The notes under the pieces: generated by a model
What the model saw: the letters and a program-made list of their open reading frames with translations, nothing else
What the model was told of the DNA's origin: nothing
Database searches by the model: none
Made by a program: the position numbers and the translations under genes
In this document: positions 34,631 to 43,380 of the stretch, piece after piece
Layout of the letters: every line of letters begins with the position of its first letter
Numbering within the stretch: position 1 is the stretch's first letter
From: a bacterium
GTDB lineage: Bacteria > SZUA-79 > Acidulodesulfobacterales > Acidulodesulfobacteraceae
DNA: 64,000 bases
Reading direction: 5' to 3'
NCBI GenBank assembly: GCA_021812245.1
Contig: JAKAOK010000007.1
Location: 1-64,000 of the forward strand

Positions 34631-35845
34631 TTAATTGCCCATATTCAATTTTACCTTATCGACTATCTCTTTTAAAGCATTCTCAAGCATTGCGCCGTTT
34701 ATCGCCGCATTTATGCCGAGCCTTAATCTTGCGCTTTTTTTAGGAACAGCGGGGTATCTTACCGCCTTGAGATAAATGCCGGCTTTTAACAATTCTTTTT
34801 CTATTAAAACGGCTTTATCTTCTTCTCCTATTAGTATGGGAATTATGTGAGTCGATGAATTCAGAGTGTTCAATCCCGACCCGCTTATATATTCGCGGGC
34901 AAATTCGGAGTTATCTCTTAATATTTGGACTATTCCGGGGTTTTCCTTTATTAACCTTAAGGCTTCAAGAGCCGAAGCGGCTGACGCAGGAGGTATGCCG
35001 GTAGAAAATATGAATGCTCTGCTGAAATTAATCAGATATTCTATTATTAAACGATTTGAAATAGCGAAAGCCCCGTTTGATGCCAGAGCTTTGCCCAGAG
35101 TTCCTATGATTATATCGGGTTTTACTTTATGAAAATCGGCGCTTCCGCCCCCTTTTTCTCCGATAGTCCCTGTTGCATGGGCGTCATCGACGATGCTTAA
35201 AGCATCGTATCGTTTTGCTATACTTAAAATACCCGGCAAATCGGGGATATCTCCGTCCATACTGAAAACGCCCTCGGTTATAACGAGCTTTATTTCATAG
35301 TCTTTATGCCTGCTTAATGCGCTTTCTAGATGGTTTAAATCGTTATGTTTAAAACTTTTGAATTTTACGCCGGATGACATAACTCCATCGATAATCGATG
35401 CATGGGAAAGTTCGTCAAAAGCTATGAATGTTTTTAAAGGAGAAACGTTTGACAGAGACCTGATTATTCCCGTATTAGCTTGATAGCCCGAAGGATATAA
35501 GATGCAGTCTTCATAGCCTCCCTTGAATTCGCACAATTCTTTTTCTAGTTCCCGATGTATATCGGAATGGCCGCATATTAAAAAAGAAGACGAGGCTGAA
35601 GTTCCATATATACCGACGGCTTTTTTAGCCGCATTTTTTATTTTTTCGTTTTTAGAAAACCCTAGATAATCGTTTGTTGCAAGATTAATGGTTCCGGTGC
35701 TATAATTAAATTTGTTATAAATATTTTTATCGGCGCAAGTTTTTAGGTTATATTTATCGAAGCTTATTTCGGGAATTTCTCTATAGAGCCCCAGCTTTTT
35801 ATTTTTTTCGATTTTGCTTGAGATTAGTTCGGATAATAAAGACAT
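34631..35845 (-). CDS. bioF: 8-amino-7-oxononanoate synthase BioF
   Basis: BioF condenses pimeloyl-ACP/CoA with alanine, a PLP-dependent step of biotin synthesis. The 404 residues show INLATNDYLGFSKN, YPSGYQANTGII, SIVDDAHATGTIGEKG and the PLP lysine in GTLGKALASNGAF. The close relative 2-amino-3-ketobutyrate CoA ligase is possible from sequence alone, but the adjacent bioC makes BioF the better call. No BirA-type operator was recognised in the divergent gap with gatD. Confidence 0.9.
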   Translation of the reverse strand: MSLLSELISSKIEKNKKLGLYREIPEISFDKYNLKTCADKNIYNKFNYSTGTINLATNDYLGFSKNEKIKNAAKKAVGIYGTSASSSFLICGHSDIHRELEKELCEFKGGYEDCILYPSGYQANTGIIRSLSNVSPLKTFIAFDELSHASIIDGVMSSGVKFKSFKHNDLNHLESALSRHKDYEIKLVITEGVFSMDGDIPDLPGILSIAKRYDALSIVDDAHATGTIGEKGGGSADFHKVKPDIIIGTLGKALASNGAFAISNRLIIEYLINFSRAFIFSTGIPPASAASALEALRLIKENPGIVQILRDNSEFAREYISGSGLNTLNSSTHIIPILIGEEDKAVLIEKELLKAGIYLKAVRYPAVPKKSARLRLGINAAINGAMLENALKEIVDKVKLNMGN

Positions 35846-35948
35846 AGGCGATTATTATAATAACATATTTACATATTAAATTAAATCTTTAAATTAAACC
35901 CCAAATTAAACAGCATAATAATAAAATAATAAACAGTAAAATCAAATA

Positions 35949-36719
35949 ATGGAAAAGAATTTTGAATTGACCGCCGTAGATTTATATCCTGAAATTATGA
36001 ATATTTACGGGGATAGAGGGAATATTATTTATTTTAAATACAGATGTTCCCTTTACGGAATCGATATAAAAACTTATGATGTTTCTATGGTAAAGGGTTC
36101 GGAAAAAGAATGCGGCGAAGCCGATATTTTTTTTATGGGTGGAGGGCAGGATGCCGAACAGGCATTAATTTACGAAGATTTTATCAACAATAAGAAAAAT
36201 ATTTTAACCGAAGCGGTGGAAAATAATAAAATAATGCTGGCGGTATGCGGCAGTTATCAGCTGTTATGCGATTATTACAAATCTACAGACGGCAAAATAA
36301 TAAAAGGTATTTCAATATTTAAGGGTTATACGGAATCTAAACCCCCCAGATTAATCGGAAATATAGCAGTCAAAGCCGGCGATTTCATTCTGGCAGGATT
36401 CGAAAATCACGGCGGCAGGACTTATTTGGAAAAGGGGCAGAATGTTTTAGGCAGAGTCTTGAAAGGATGCGGAAACAACGGAGAAGATAAAACCGAAGGG
36501 GCAAGGGCAGGAAATTTTTTTGGAACATACCTGCATGGAAGTTTTCTGCCGAAAAATTTTGCCTTTTGTGATTATCTTATAGATACGGCGCTAAAAAACA
36601 GATACGGGGTCAGGCTTTCCGAAGCCGCAAAAAGAAACGGGGTTAACATTAATAATATAGACAGCGATTTTGAAATAAAAGCAAGAAAAGATATTGCCGA
36701 TTTGAGAAAATTTGTTTAA
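35949..36719 (+). CDS. gatD: Lipid II isoglutaminyl synthase, glutaminase subunit GatD
   Basis: GatD supplies ammonia to MurT for amidation of D-glutamate in lipid II. The 256-residue class I (CobQ-like) glutamine amidotransferase opens with LYPEIMNIYGDRGNI, has the nucleophile in AVCGSYQLL, GFENHGGRTYL, and the catalytic His in GTYLHGSFLPKNF. The sequence order is that of GatD and not of CobQ or PurQ. MurT is encoded 4 kb downstream instead of adjacent. The system is best known from Gram-positive bacteria. Confidence 0.88.
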   Translation: MEKNFELTAVDLYPEIMNIYGDRGNIIYFKYRCSLYGIDIKTYDVSMVKGSEKECGEADIFFMGGGQDAEQALIYEDFINNKKNILTEAVENNKIMLAVCGSYQLLCDYYKSTDGKIIKGISIFKGYTESKPPRLIGNIAVKAGDFILAGFENHGGRTYLEKGQNVLGRVLKGCGNNGEDKTEGARAGNFFGTYLHGSFLPKNFAFCDYLIDTALKNRYGVRLSEAAKRNGVNINNIDSDFEIKARKDIADLRKFV

Positions 36720-36720
36720 T

Positions 36721-37140
36721 TTAGATAGTTTTGCCGGTCTTTTTTTCTTTTTCGTATTTAACTTTTACTACCGTATTTAATCCGCCGCGGGATTCAAATT
36801 TTGCTTCTACTTCCATAAATTCAGGCTTGAGTATTTTTGAAAGGTCTTTAATAATTCTGTTTACGGCGTGCTCCTGAAGAATGCCTACGTTTCTGAAAGA
36901 CAAAAGATAATATTTTAAAGATTTCATCTCGACTAATTTTTTAGAAGGCAGATACGTAATCAGGAGCTCCGCCGTATCGGGAAGTCCCGTCCACGGGCAG
37001 ACTGACGTGAACTCCTTTGTCCCTATCGTTACGAGCGTGCCGCTTCCACGATATTGGAAATCCAATGTTTCTAAGACATCGGCATCAATATTTTTTTCCG
37101 ATAGGATGTCGAACCTTTTATTTATATATTTGTCTTCCAT
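36721..37140 (-). CDS. queF: NADPH-dependent 7-cyano-7-deazaguanine reductase QueF
   Basis: QueF reduces preQ0 to preQ1 in queuosine synthesis. The 139 residues match the short type I form: the catalytic Cys in TSVCPWTGLPDTAEL, and EMKSLKYYLLSFRNVGILQEHAVNRI, which includes the QueF motif and the catalytic Asp/Glu region. It converges with gatD, their stops lying one base apart. No other queuosine genes or preQ1 riboswitch were recognised nearby. Confidence 0.93.
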   Translation of the reverse strand: MEDKYINKRFDILSEKNIDADVLETLDFQYRGSGTLVTIGTKEFTSVCPWTGLPDTAELLITYLPSKKLVEMKSLKYYLLSFRNVGILQEHAVNRIIKDLSKILKPEFMEVEAKFESRGGLNTVVKVKYEKEKKTGKTI

Positions 37141-37242
37141 CGAGTTTTTTATTTTTATTTTTTATTTTTTATTTTATAATAATTAAGGTAATTAATTGAT
37201 TTTATCATAATTATTAAAGTGATTCCATATTAAAATTATTAA

Positions 37243-38088
37243 ATGAAATTTAACGATTCCCCTATAGGAATATTTGATTCCGGTCTTGGAGGGCTGACGG
37301 TTTTTAAAGAAATAAGGAAAATCTTGCCTTTAGAGGATTTGATTTATTTCGGCGATACGGCAAGGGTCCCCTACGGAAACAAGTCAAAAGAAACGATAAT
37401 TAAATATTCGTCCGAAATTTTAGGATTTTTAACCGGCAAGAAGGTCAAAATTGTAGTGGTTGCCTGCAATACTTCGTCGAGCGTGGCTTTAGAATATTTG
37501 CAAAACAAAACGGACGTTCCCGTATTCGGCGTAATAGAACCGGGAGCGAAAAAAGCGGTACAAACATCTTCGGGCGGAAATATAGCCGTAATAGGAACAT
37601 CCGCAACGATTAAAAGCAGGGCGTATTCAACGGCGATATATAAAGAAATTGCTTTTTTAAAAGGCGATAAGAGCCGTCTGTTCGGCAGCGGTTTTAAAAT
37701 TACGGAGAAAGCCTGCCCGCTTTTCGTGCCGCTGGTAGAAGAAGGATTTTTAAACCAAGAAATAACAAAAAGCGTCGTAACGCATTATTTATCTTCCTTA
37801 ACTGCCGAAAAACCGGCATGTCTCGTATTAGGGTGCACCCATTATCCCATCCTCAAAGACTTGATATCCGCCCAACTTGACGGAGATACGGAAATAATAG
37901 ATTCCGGCATAGAAACCGCCGGGGCGGTTAAAAATTATTTAGAGAAAAACGGGATGTTAAAATCCGGAGCGAAAAAAGGAGGTGAACTGTTTTTCGTCAG
38001 CGATGACATCGAGAAATTTAAAGAACTCGGCGGAAAATTTCTGGGAAGGCCGATAGAAAACGTCGGCTTAGCGGACGGTATAAAATAA
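37243..38088 (+). CDS. murI: Glutamate racemase MurI
   Basis: MurI interconverts L- and D-glutamate for peptidoglycan. The 281 residues show IGIFDSGLGGLTVFKEI, FGDTARVPYG, the first catalytic Cys in VVACNTSSSVAL, and the second in CLVLGCTHYPIL. It stands near gatD and murT, which act on the D-glutamate residue of lipid II, a sensible functional grouping. metH follows after 33 bases. Confidence 0.95.
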   Translation: MKFNDSPIGIFDSGLGGLTVFKEIRKILPLEDLIYFGDTARVPYGNKSKETIIKYSSEILGFLTGKKVKIVVVACNTSSSVALEYLQNKTDVPVFGVIEPGAKKAVQTSSGGNIAVIGTSATIKSRAYSTAIYKEIAFLKGDKSRLFGSGFKITEKACPLFVPLVEEGFLNQEITKSVVTHYLSSLTAEKPACLVLGCTHYPILKDLISAQLDGDTEIIDSGIETAGAVKNYLEKNGMLKSGAKKGGELFFVSDDIEKFKELGGKFLGRPIENVGLADGIK

Positions 38089-38121
38089 ATTTAACGCAGG
38101 ATAATTCATTACAATTTTATT

Positions 38122-40563
38122 ATGATAAAAGATTTTAGAGCGGAATTGAAAAAAAGATTGATACTTTCGGACGGAGCTATGGGAACGGTTCTTCAGCTTA
38201 AGAACCTTCTGCCAAAAGGACTTCTTCCCGAAAGTTTTAATATTTCCGAAAAAATTAAATATATAAAAGACGTTCATAAAAACTATTTTAATGCCGGAAG
38301 CGAAATAATAGTCGCAAATACTTTCGGCGCCAACAGAATTAAATTAGCCGAGTACGGTCTGGCAGATAAAATATACGACGTAAACCTTAAAGCCGTCAAA
38401 GCGGTTAAAGAAATTGCAGGAAACAATGCGCTGACCGCCATGTCTTTAGGTCCTACCGGAAAATTTATTTATCCCGTAGGGGAAACGACTTTTAAAGAAA
38501 GTCTGGAAATATACAAGGAACAGATAAGAGCGGGATTAGACGCGGGAGCCGATATTTTTCAGCTTGAAACGATGATAGATTTACAGGAAATCAGAAGCGC
38601 TATCATTGCCGTTAAAGAATTATGCGATAAGCCCGTTATTGCGATGATGACGTTCGACGGCACTTATAGGACTATACTTGGAACTACGCCGGAGGTTTTT
38701 GCGATAACTGCCGACAGCCTCGGAGCCGATGTAATAGGCGCAAACTGCTCCGTAGGTCCGGCGGGAATTTACGAAATTTTAAAAAAAATGGCTTCGGTTA
38801 CCGATGTGCCTTTAATTTCTAAGCCCAATGCCGGAATACCGAAATTAAAAGACGGGGTTACTATTTTTCCGGGAAAACCGGAAGATTTTACGTCGTTAAT
38901 TTCGGAACTTGCGTTAATAGGAGTCAGGGTTTTTTCGGCATGCTGCGGCAGCAACGAGGCGTTTGTTTCGGCCTTAAAAAAAGAGATTGACGCCGTTAAT
39001 GAAAACGGTTTGCATCCTAAAAGCATAAAGAGAGAAAAGGGGCTGTTTTTAACGTCGAGAACCGAATTTATATCGTGCGGCTATAATCACCCGCCGGTTA
39101 TTATAGGCGAAAGGATAAACCCCACCGGCAAAAAAGACTTTATAGAAGAGCTTAAAAACGGTAAAACCAATTATATTAGAAAAACCGCATTAAAGCAGGC
39201 AGAGGCAGGCGCAGCGGTGTTAGACCTGAATGTCGGGGTTCCGGGCACCGACGAGATAAATTTGATGAAAAAAGGTATAATTGCGGTAACCGGCGTTGTT
39301 CATACACCTGTATCGCTTGATTCTTCAAATCCGGATGTTTTAGAAGAAGCTCTTATGCTGTACCCTGGCAAACCCTTGGTAAATTCGATAAGCGGAGAAG
39401 AAAATAAACTGACGAAGATTATGCCTTTAATAAAAAAATACGGGGCAGGAGTTTTAATTTTAGCTTTAGACGACGACGGCATTCCGGAATCCGCCGAAAA
39501 AAGGCTTGAAACGGCTTATCGCGTGTATCAAAGGCTTGTGGATTACGGCGTCAAGTCTTACGACATAATAGTAGATTTTCTTACCCTGCCGATAAGCGCG
39601 GGGCAGGAAAAGTCTCTTGTGACTATCGAAGCCCTTTTTAAAAATAAAGCCGCGCTGAATCTTCCCACGGTTTTAGGGGTCAGCAACGTATCATTCGGCC
39701 TTCCGAAGAGGTCTTTTATTAACTCGTCTTTTTTGTCTTTATGCCTCAAAGAAGGTCTGAGCGCCGCTATAATAAATCCCGAGGACTCATATTTAATTGC
39801 AAATTTTTATGCGATGAATGCGCTTCTGGGCAAAGATTATCTTTTTAAAAATTACATAAACAGATATTCGAGCGAAGCCAAAGATTATTCCGCAAGCAAT
39901 GAAAAAAAATCCGATTCCGCCGCGGCAAAAACCGAAGGCGAACTTTTATATGAAGCCGTCGTTCACGGAGAAAAAGAACATATAACGCAATACGTCGAAA
40001 AAATTTTAGCCGCCGGAGAGTTACCGTTAAATATCGGCAACAAATATTTAATTCCCGCTCTGGAAGAAGTCGGCAGGCTTTTCGATAAAAATATTTATTT
40101 TCTTCCGCAGGTAATGGAAAGCGCCGAAGCCATGAAAACGGCATTTAACATAATTAAAAACGAAATGCCTAAAAACGATGCGGTTTCTTCGGGACCCAAA
40201 ATACTAATGGCTACTGTTGAAGGCGATGTGCACGATATAGGAAAAAATATAGTTACGATGCTTCTTGAAAACAATGGTTATGAGGTTATAGACCTCGGAA
40301 GAAACGTTAAAACCGAAAATATCGTAGAAGAAGCGGTAAAAAATAAAGTGGATTTTGTCGGACTTTCTGCCCTAATGACCACGACCGTTACCGAAATGGA
40401 GCACGTCATTAAGGAACTTAAAAAACATAACGTAAAGGTTTTTTCGATGGTCGGCGGAGCCGTCGTTACCGAAGATTACGCAAAATCTATCAATGCCGAT
40501 ATTTATGCCAGAAATGCTATGGAAGCGGTCGAGAAGATAAAACGGTTTGTTGCAGATTTATAA
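38122..40563 (+). CDS. metH: Cobalamin-dependent methionine synthase, short form without activation domain
   Basis: MetH transfers methyl from methyltetrahydrofolate to homocysteine through cobalamin. The 813 residues contain the homocysteine domain (about 1-290, zinc Cys in GANCSVGP and SACCGS), the pterin domain (IIGERINPTGKKDF, from about 325) and the B12 modules with the cobalamin His in EGDVHDIGKNI (about 702-708). The chain stops at the end of the B12 domain; the C-terminal SAM-binding reactivation domain of E. coli MetH (1227 residues) is missing, as in Thermotoga-type enzymes. No riboswitch was seen upstream. Confidence 0.93.
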   Translation: MIKDFRAELKKRLILSDGAMGTVLQLKNLLPKGLLPESFNISEKIKYIKDVHKNYFNAGSEIIVANTFGANRIKLAEYGLADKIYDVNLKAVKAVKEIAGNNALTAMSLGPTGKFIYPVGETTFKESLEIYKEQIRAGLDAGADIFQLETMIDLQEIRSAIIAVKELCDKPVIAMMTFDGTYRTILGTTPEVFAITADSLGADVIGANCSVGPAGIYEILKKMASVTDVPLISKPNAGIPKLKDGVTIFPGKPEDFTSLISELALIGVRVFSACCGSNEAFVSALKKEIDAVNENGLHPKSIKREKGLFLTSRTEFISCGYNHPPVIIGERINPTGKKDFIEELKNGKTNYIRKTALKQAEAGAAVLDLNVGVPGTDEINLMKKGIIAVTGVVHTPVSLDSSNPDVLEEALMLYPGKPLVNSISGEENKLTKIMPLIKKYGAGVLILALDDDGIPESAEKRLETAYRVYQRLVDYGVKSYDIIVDFLTLPISAGQEKSLVTIEALFKNKAALNLPTVLGVSNVSFGLPKRSFINSSFLSLCLKEGLSAAIINPEDSYLIANFYAMNALLGKDYLFKNYINRYSSEAKDYSASNEKKSDSAAAKTEGELLYEAVVHGEKEHITQYVEKILAAGELPLNIGNKYLIPALEEVGRLFDKNIYFLPQVMESAEAMKTAFNIIKNEMPKNDAVSSGPKILMATVEGDVHDIGKNIVTMLLENNGYEVIDLGRNVKTENIVEEAVKNKVDFVGLSALMTTTVTEMEHVIKELKKHNVKVFSMVGGAVVTEDYAKSINADIYARNAMEAVEKIKRFVADL

Positions 40564-40762
40564 AGATAATATTACAATAATGTTACGTTTTTATTACGTT
40601 TTTGTGACAATTTCACAGCCGCTGTTAATTTCTTATATTAAAGTCTTAATGTTGCAAAAAGGATTTATAGAAAAATTAAGCAGTTAATCAAAATGATTAA
40701 TTTTTAAGCAATATTAAGCCTTTGATATTTAAAGGGAAATCAAATAAGTTATTTAATTTATT

Positions 40763-42187
40763 ATGTTATTAAGAAAAAAACACAACGCGGAAATTATTTT
40801 TTATATTTTTTTAAAATTTGTATTAAATAAACTTTTAGGCAGGGAAGGCGATGTTTTTCCAGCCCATATTTTAAAAAAAATAGACAAAAATATTTTTGAC
40901 GATTTTGCCGGATATGTTGCCGCCCTCGATATTCCGGTTATCATGGTAACCGGTACCAACGGGAAAACCACGACGGCAAACCTTATTGCCGAAACGCTTA
41001 AAAGCGCCGGAAAAAGCGTTTGTTCAAATTCAAACGGCGCTAATATGGCTAACGGTATTTTCGGGGCAGTTATAAACTGCTTTAAGTTTGCAGAATTAAG
41101 CGGTTTGACCTGCCCGGCTTTTAAATTTTCCGCTGATTTTATTGTTATAGAATCGGATGAAAAAGTCTTTCCTTATATATCTTCGAGATTAAAGCCGTCT
41201 GCCGTCGTTATAACTAATTTTTATAGGGACCAGTTAGACAGGTACGGGGAGGTCAACTCTACCGTTTTTGAAATAAAAAAGGCCGTAAAAAGTTTATCCG
41301 GCAATCCTCTGCTTGTTCTGCCTTCCTTTGAACCGTTAGCCTCATTTACAGGCTATGAAGTAAAAAACCGTAAAATATTTTACGGTTTTAATAAAGATGG
41401 AACAGGAGCATATTTTGCGGAGACGGCTCTGACAGACGCTTTAACATGTCCAGGGTGCGGAAGCATTCTTTCGGCTGGAAAAGAATTGAACGAAAATGCT
41501 CTTTTGACTAAATTTAAATGCGAAAAGTGCAGTTTCGCAAATTCTAACCCCGATGTTTACGCCGTATGCAATAATCCCGAGGCAATAAAAATAATATCGC
41601 GTAAAGAAACTGACGGCGCATTTGTTTTTAAGCCGGTTCTAACCGGCGATTATAATGTTGCTAACTATCTTGCGGCTTATTCCGTTTTAAAGAATTTTAA
41701 AATTGACGGCGATATAATAAAATACTCGTTTGAAAACTTTGAAACTAAATTCGGTAGGTCTTTTAGAAAAAATATAAAAGATTTGGATGTAAATATAGAC
41801 CTTGTAAAAAATCCGGCAGGATTCAACCGCGTCCTTAAAAAAATAACCGGAAGCGGCGGTATCCGTTCCAATCCTGTAAATATTTTATTCGCATTTTCCG
41901 ACAGGGATGCCGACGGTAGAGACGTTTCATGGATTTGGGACGTCGAATTCGAAAAATATATCCAAAATATCGGAAAAATAGTGATTTCCGGACGCAGACC
42001 CTTCGATTTAGCCGTAAGATTAAAAGCGGCAGGTATGGACAGAAATAATATTACGGTAGAACATAATTTAAAAAAAGCGGTTAAAAAAATTTTTCAAATT
42101 GCCGGAAGGCGAAATCCTTCCGATAAAAAAATTTATATTCTGCCTACTTATACGGAATTGCTAAGGCTGAAAAAATATATAATATAA
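40763..42187 (+). CDS. murT: Lipid II isoglutaminyl synthase, Mur-ligase-like subunit MurT
   Basis: MurT uses ATP and ammonia from GatD to amidate D-isoglutamate of lipid II. The 474 residues show the ATP site MVTGTNGKTTTANLIAE, VIESDEKVFPYI, TNFYRDQLDRYGEVN, a four-Cys zinc ribbon (CPGCGS ... CEKCSF) typical of MurT, and the DUF1727 region with FSDRDADGRDVSWIWDVEFE. A short N-terminal hydrophobic stretch (ILYIFLKFVLNK-like) is also usual. The preceding 199-base gap holds only weak hairpins. A 26-bp palindrome lies inside the gene. Confidence 0.9.
   Translation: MLLRKKHNAEIIFYIFLKFVLNKLLGREGDVFPAHILKKIDKNIFDDFAGYVAALDIPVIMVTGTNGKTTTANLIAETLKSAGKSVCSNSNGANMANGIFGAVINCFKFAELSGLTCPAFKFSADFIVIESDEKVFPYISSRLKPSAVVITNFYRDQLDRYGEVNSTVFEIKKAVKSLSGNPLLVLPSFEPLASFTGYEVKNRKIFYGFNKDGTGAYFAETALTDALTCPGCGSILSAGKELNENALLTKFKCEKCSFANSNPDVYAVCNNPEAIKIISRKETDGAFVFKPVLTGDYNVANYLAAYSVLKNFKIDGDIIKYSFENFETKFGRSFRKNIKDLDVNIDLVKNPAGFNRVLKKITGSGGIRSNPVNILFAFSDRDADGRDVSWIWDVEFEKYIQNIGKIVISGRRPFDLAVRLKAAGMDRNNITVEHNLKKAVKKIFQIAGRRNPSDKKIYILPTYTELLRLKKYII
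41364..41389. repeat. Perfect 26-bp palindrome inside murT
   Basis: AAAACCGTAAAAT and ATTTTACGGTTTT form a perfect inverted repeat with no spacer. It resembles an intrinsic terminator with its trailing T-run, but lies within codons for a normal-looking part of MurT (KNRKIFYGFNK). Confidence 0.6.
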
Positions 42188-42191
42188 TACT

Positions 42192-42560
42192 ATGGCTATA
42201 ATTTCTTATATTTTTATGGGTCTTGCCGTAATATTCACTTCAATAGGCCAAATCCTGCAAAAAATAGGTTCCGGCAGAGTTAAAAATGAGCATTTAAACA
42301 TAGGCATTAAATCCATTTTTGTATTTTTCGACCCTTTTATATTCGGTGCGCTTATAATGCTCTTTTTTGCAACGGTTTTTTATCTTTTTGCTTTGTCTAA
42401 GCTTCCGCTTTCTATTGCTTATCCTATGTTATCGAGCGGATATGTTCTAGTGGTTCTGCTGTCTAAAATATTTTTGAAAGAGAAAGTAAGCCTGAGAAGA
42501 TGGCTTGGCGTTTTTATAATAATAATCGGAATATTTATAATATTTAATTCAGGCAGATAG
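42192..42560 (+). CDS. Small four-helix membrane protein, EamA/SMR-like
   Basis: A 122-residue inner-membrane protein with four hydrophobic segments. The second half (LSKLPLSIAYPMLSSGYVLVVLLSKIFLKEKVSLRRWLG followed by a hydrophobic end) has the order seen in small multidrug resistance and EamA-type half transporters such as ArnE-like flippase subunits. It would act as a dimer. Starting 4 bases after murT, it might move a lipid-linked cell-wall intermediate, but that is only suggested by context. Confidence 0.75.
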   Translation: MAIISYIFMGLAVIFTSIGQILQKIGSGRVKNEHLNIGIKSIFVFFDPFIFGALIMLFFATVFYLFALSKLPLSIAYPMLSSGYVLVVLLSKIFLKEKVSLRRWLGVFIIIIGIFIIFNSGR

Positions 42561-42574
42561 GGTAACTAATTTTT

Positions 42575-43372
42575 ATGAAACTGTTTTCTACAAACGGATT
42601 TGTTATTTACTCAAAAAAGATGAACGAAGCCGACCTGCTTTTAAGCTATATTACCGAGGACTACGGAAAGATTACATGCTTTGCTAATAATGCGAGAAAA
42701 AGCAAAAAAAGATTTCTCGGCAAATTGGAACCGGCAATGCTTACCAATATAAAATTTTACGAAAAACCGGGGATGACTCTGGATATTCTGTATGAAGTAG
42801 ATTTAATAGAAGATTATAAGAATTTAAGGAAGGATATTAATATATATCTTTTTTTAACAAAGCTGGTCGAAATTTCAAGAATTTTATGTCAGGAAAGGGA
42901 CAATAATAAAAATATTTTTTACCTTATAAGAAATATTTTTAAAAGTCTTAATAAATTAGAGACGGGGCCTGCCGCCGGGCGGCAGGCTATTTCGGTAAAT
43001 TCCGTCCTCCTTAAGTATGAAATTTACTTTATTTCTAATCTGCTTAAATTTACGGGAATTTACCCTAATTTCTCGAATTGCATAGGCTGTTCGGAAAGTA
43101 ATTTATATAACGCCTTTGATTTTAATTTAAAAAAAGGAGGGGTTATCTGCAAGTCCTGCGGCGAAGATAAAAATAACGGGTTCGGATATTCCGAAATAAA
43201 GAAACTGCCGGTTAATTTTATAAATTTATCTAATCTAATGATAGAGTCGGATTTGTCCATAATAAATAAATTAGCGGTAAAAGATGATACATTAACGGAC
43301 TGTTCAATATTTTTGAGAGATTTTTTGTCTTTTCATACGGGAAAAAGACTTAAGTCCTTTGAAACTATATAA
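42575..43372 (+). CDS. recO: DNA repair protein RecO
   Basis: RecO helps load RecA on SSB-coated single-stranded DNA. The 265 residues begin with the OB-fold (FVIYSKKMNEADLLLSYITEDYGKITCFANNARKSK) and end with a helical part that has zinc-type Cys (CIGCSE ... CKSCGED). Between them, a short stretch GPAAGRQA is encoded by a G+C-rich perfect hairpin (see repeat at 42967) and looks like an in-frame insertion. Confidence 0.88.
   Translation: MKLFSTNGFVIYSKKMNEADLLLSYITEDYGKITCFANNARKSKKRFLGKLEPAMLTNIKFYEKPGMTLDILYEVDLIEDYKNLRKDINIYLFLTKLVEISRILCQERDNNKNIFYLIRNIFKSLNKLETGPAAGRQAISVNSVLLKYEIYFISNLLKFTGIYPNFSNCIGCSESNLYNAFDFNLKKGGVICKSCGEDKNNGFGYSEIKKLPVNFINLSNLMIESDLSIINKLAVKDDTLTDCSIFLRDFLSFHTGKRLKSFETI
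42967..42987. repeat. G+C-rich 21-bp palindromic element inserted in recO
   Basis: GCCTGCCGC and GCGGCAGGC are perfect inverted arms around CGG. In a gene of low G+C this all-G/C block is striking. It keeps the reading frame and codes for Ala, Gly, Arg and Gln-rich residues at a poorly conserved point of RecO. It looks like a small mobile palindromic repeat. Confidence 0.55.
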
Positions 43373-43380
43373 AATAAATT

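Noticed and set aside
38089-38121. Possible SAM or B12 riboswitch before metH, and before cbiC (52153-52264)
   Set aside because: The metH gap is too short and the cbiC leader shows no B12-box-like sequence or conserved folds.
40603-40617. TGTGA-N5-TCACA inverted repeat before murT, resembling a CRP/FNR site
   Set aside because: Canonical spacing is six bases, and no well-placed promoter was found with it; likely chance, but noted.
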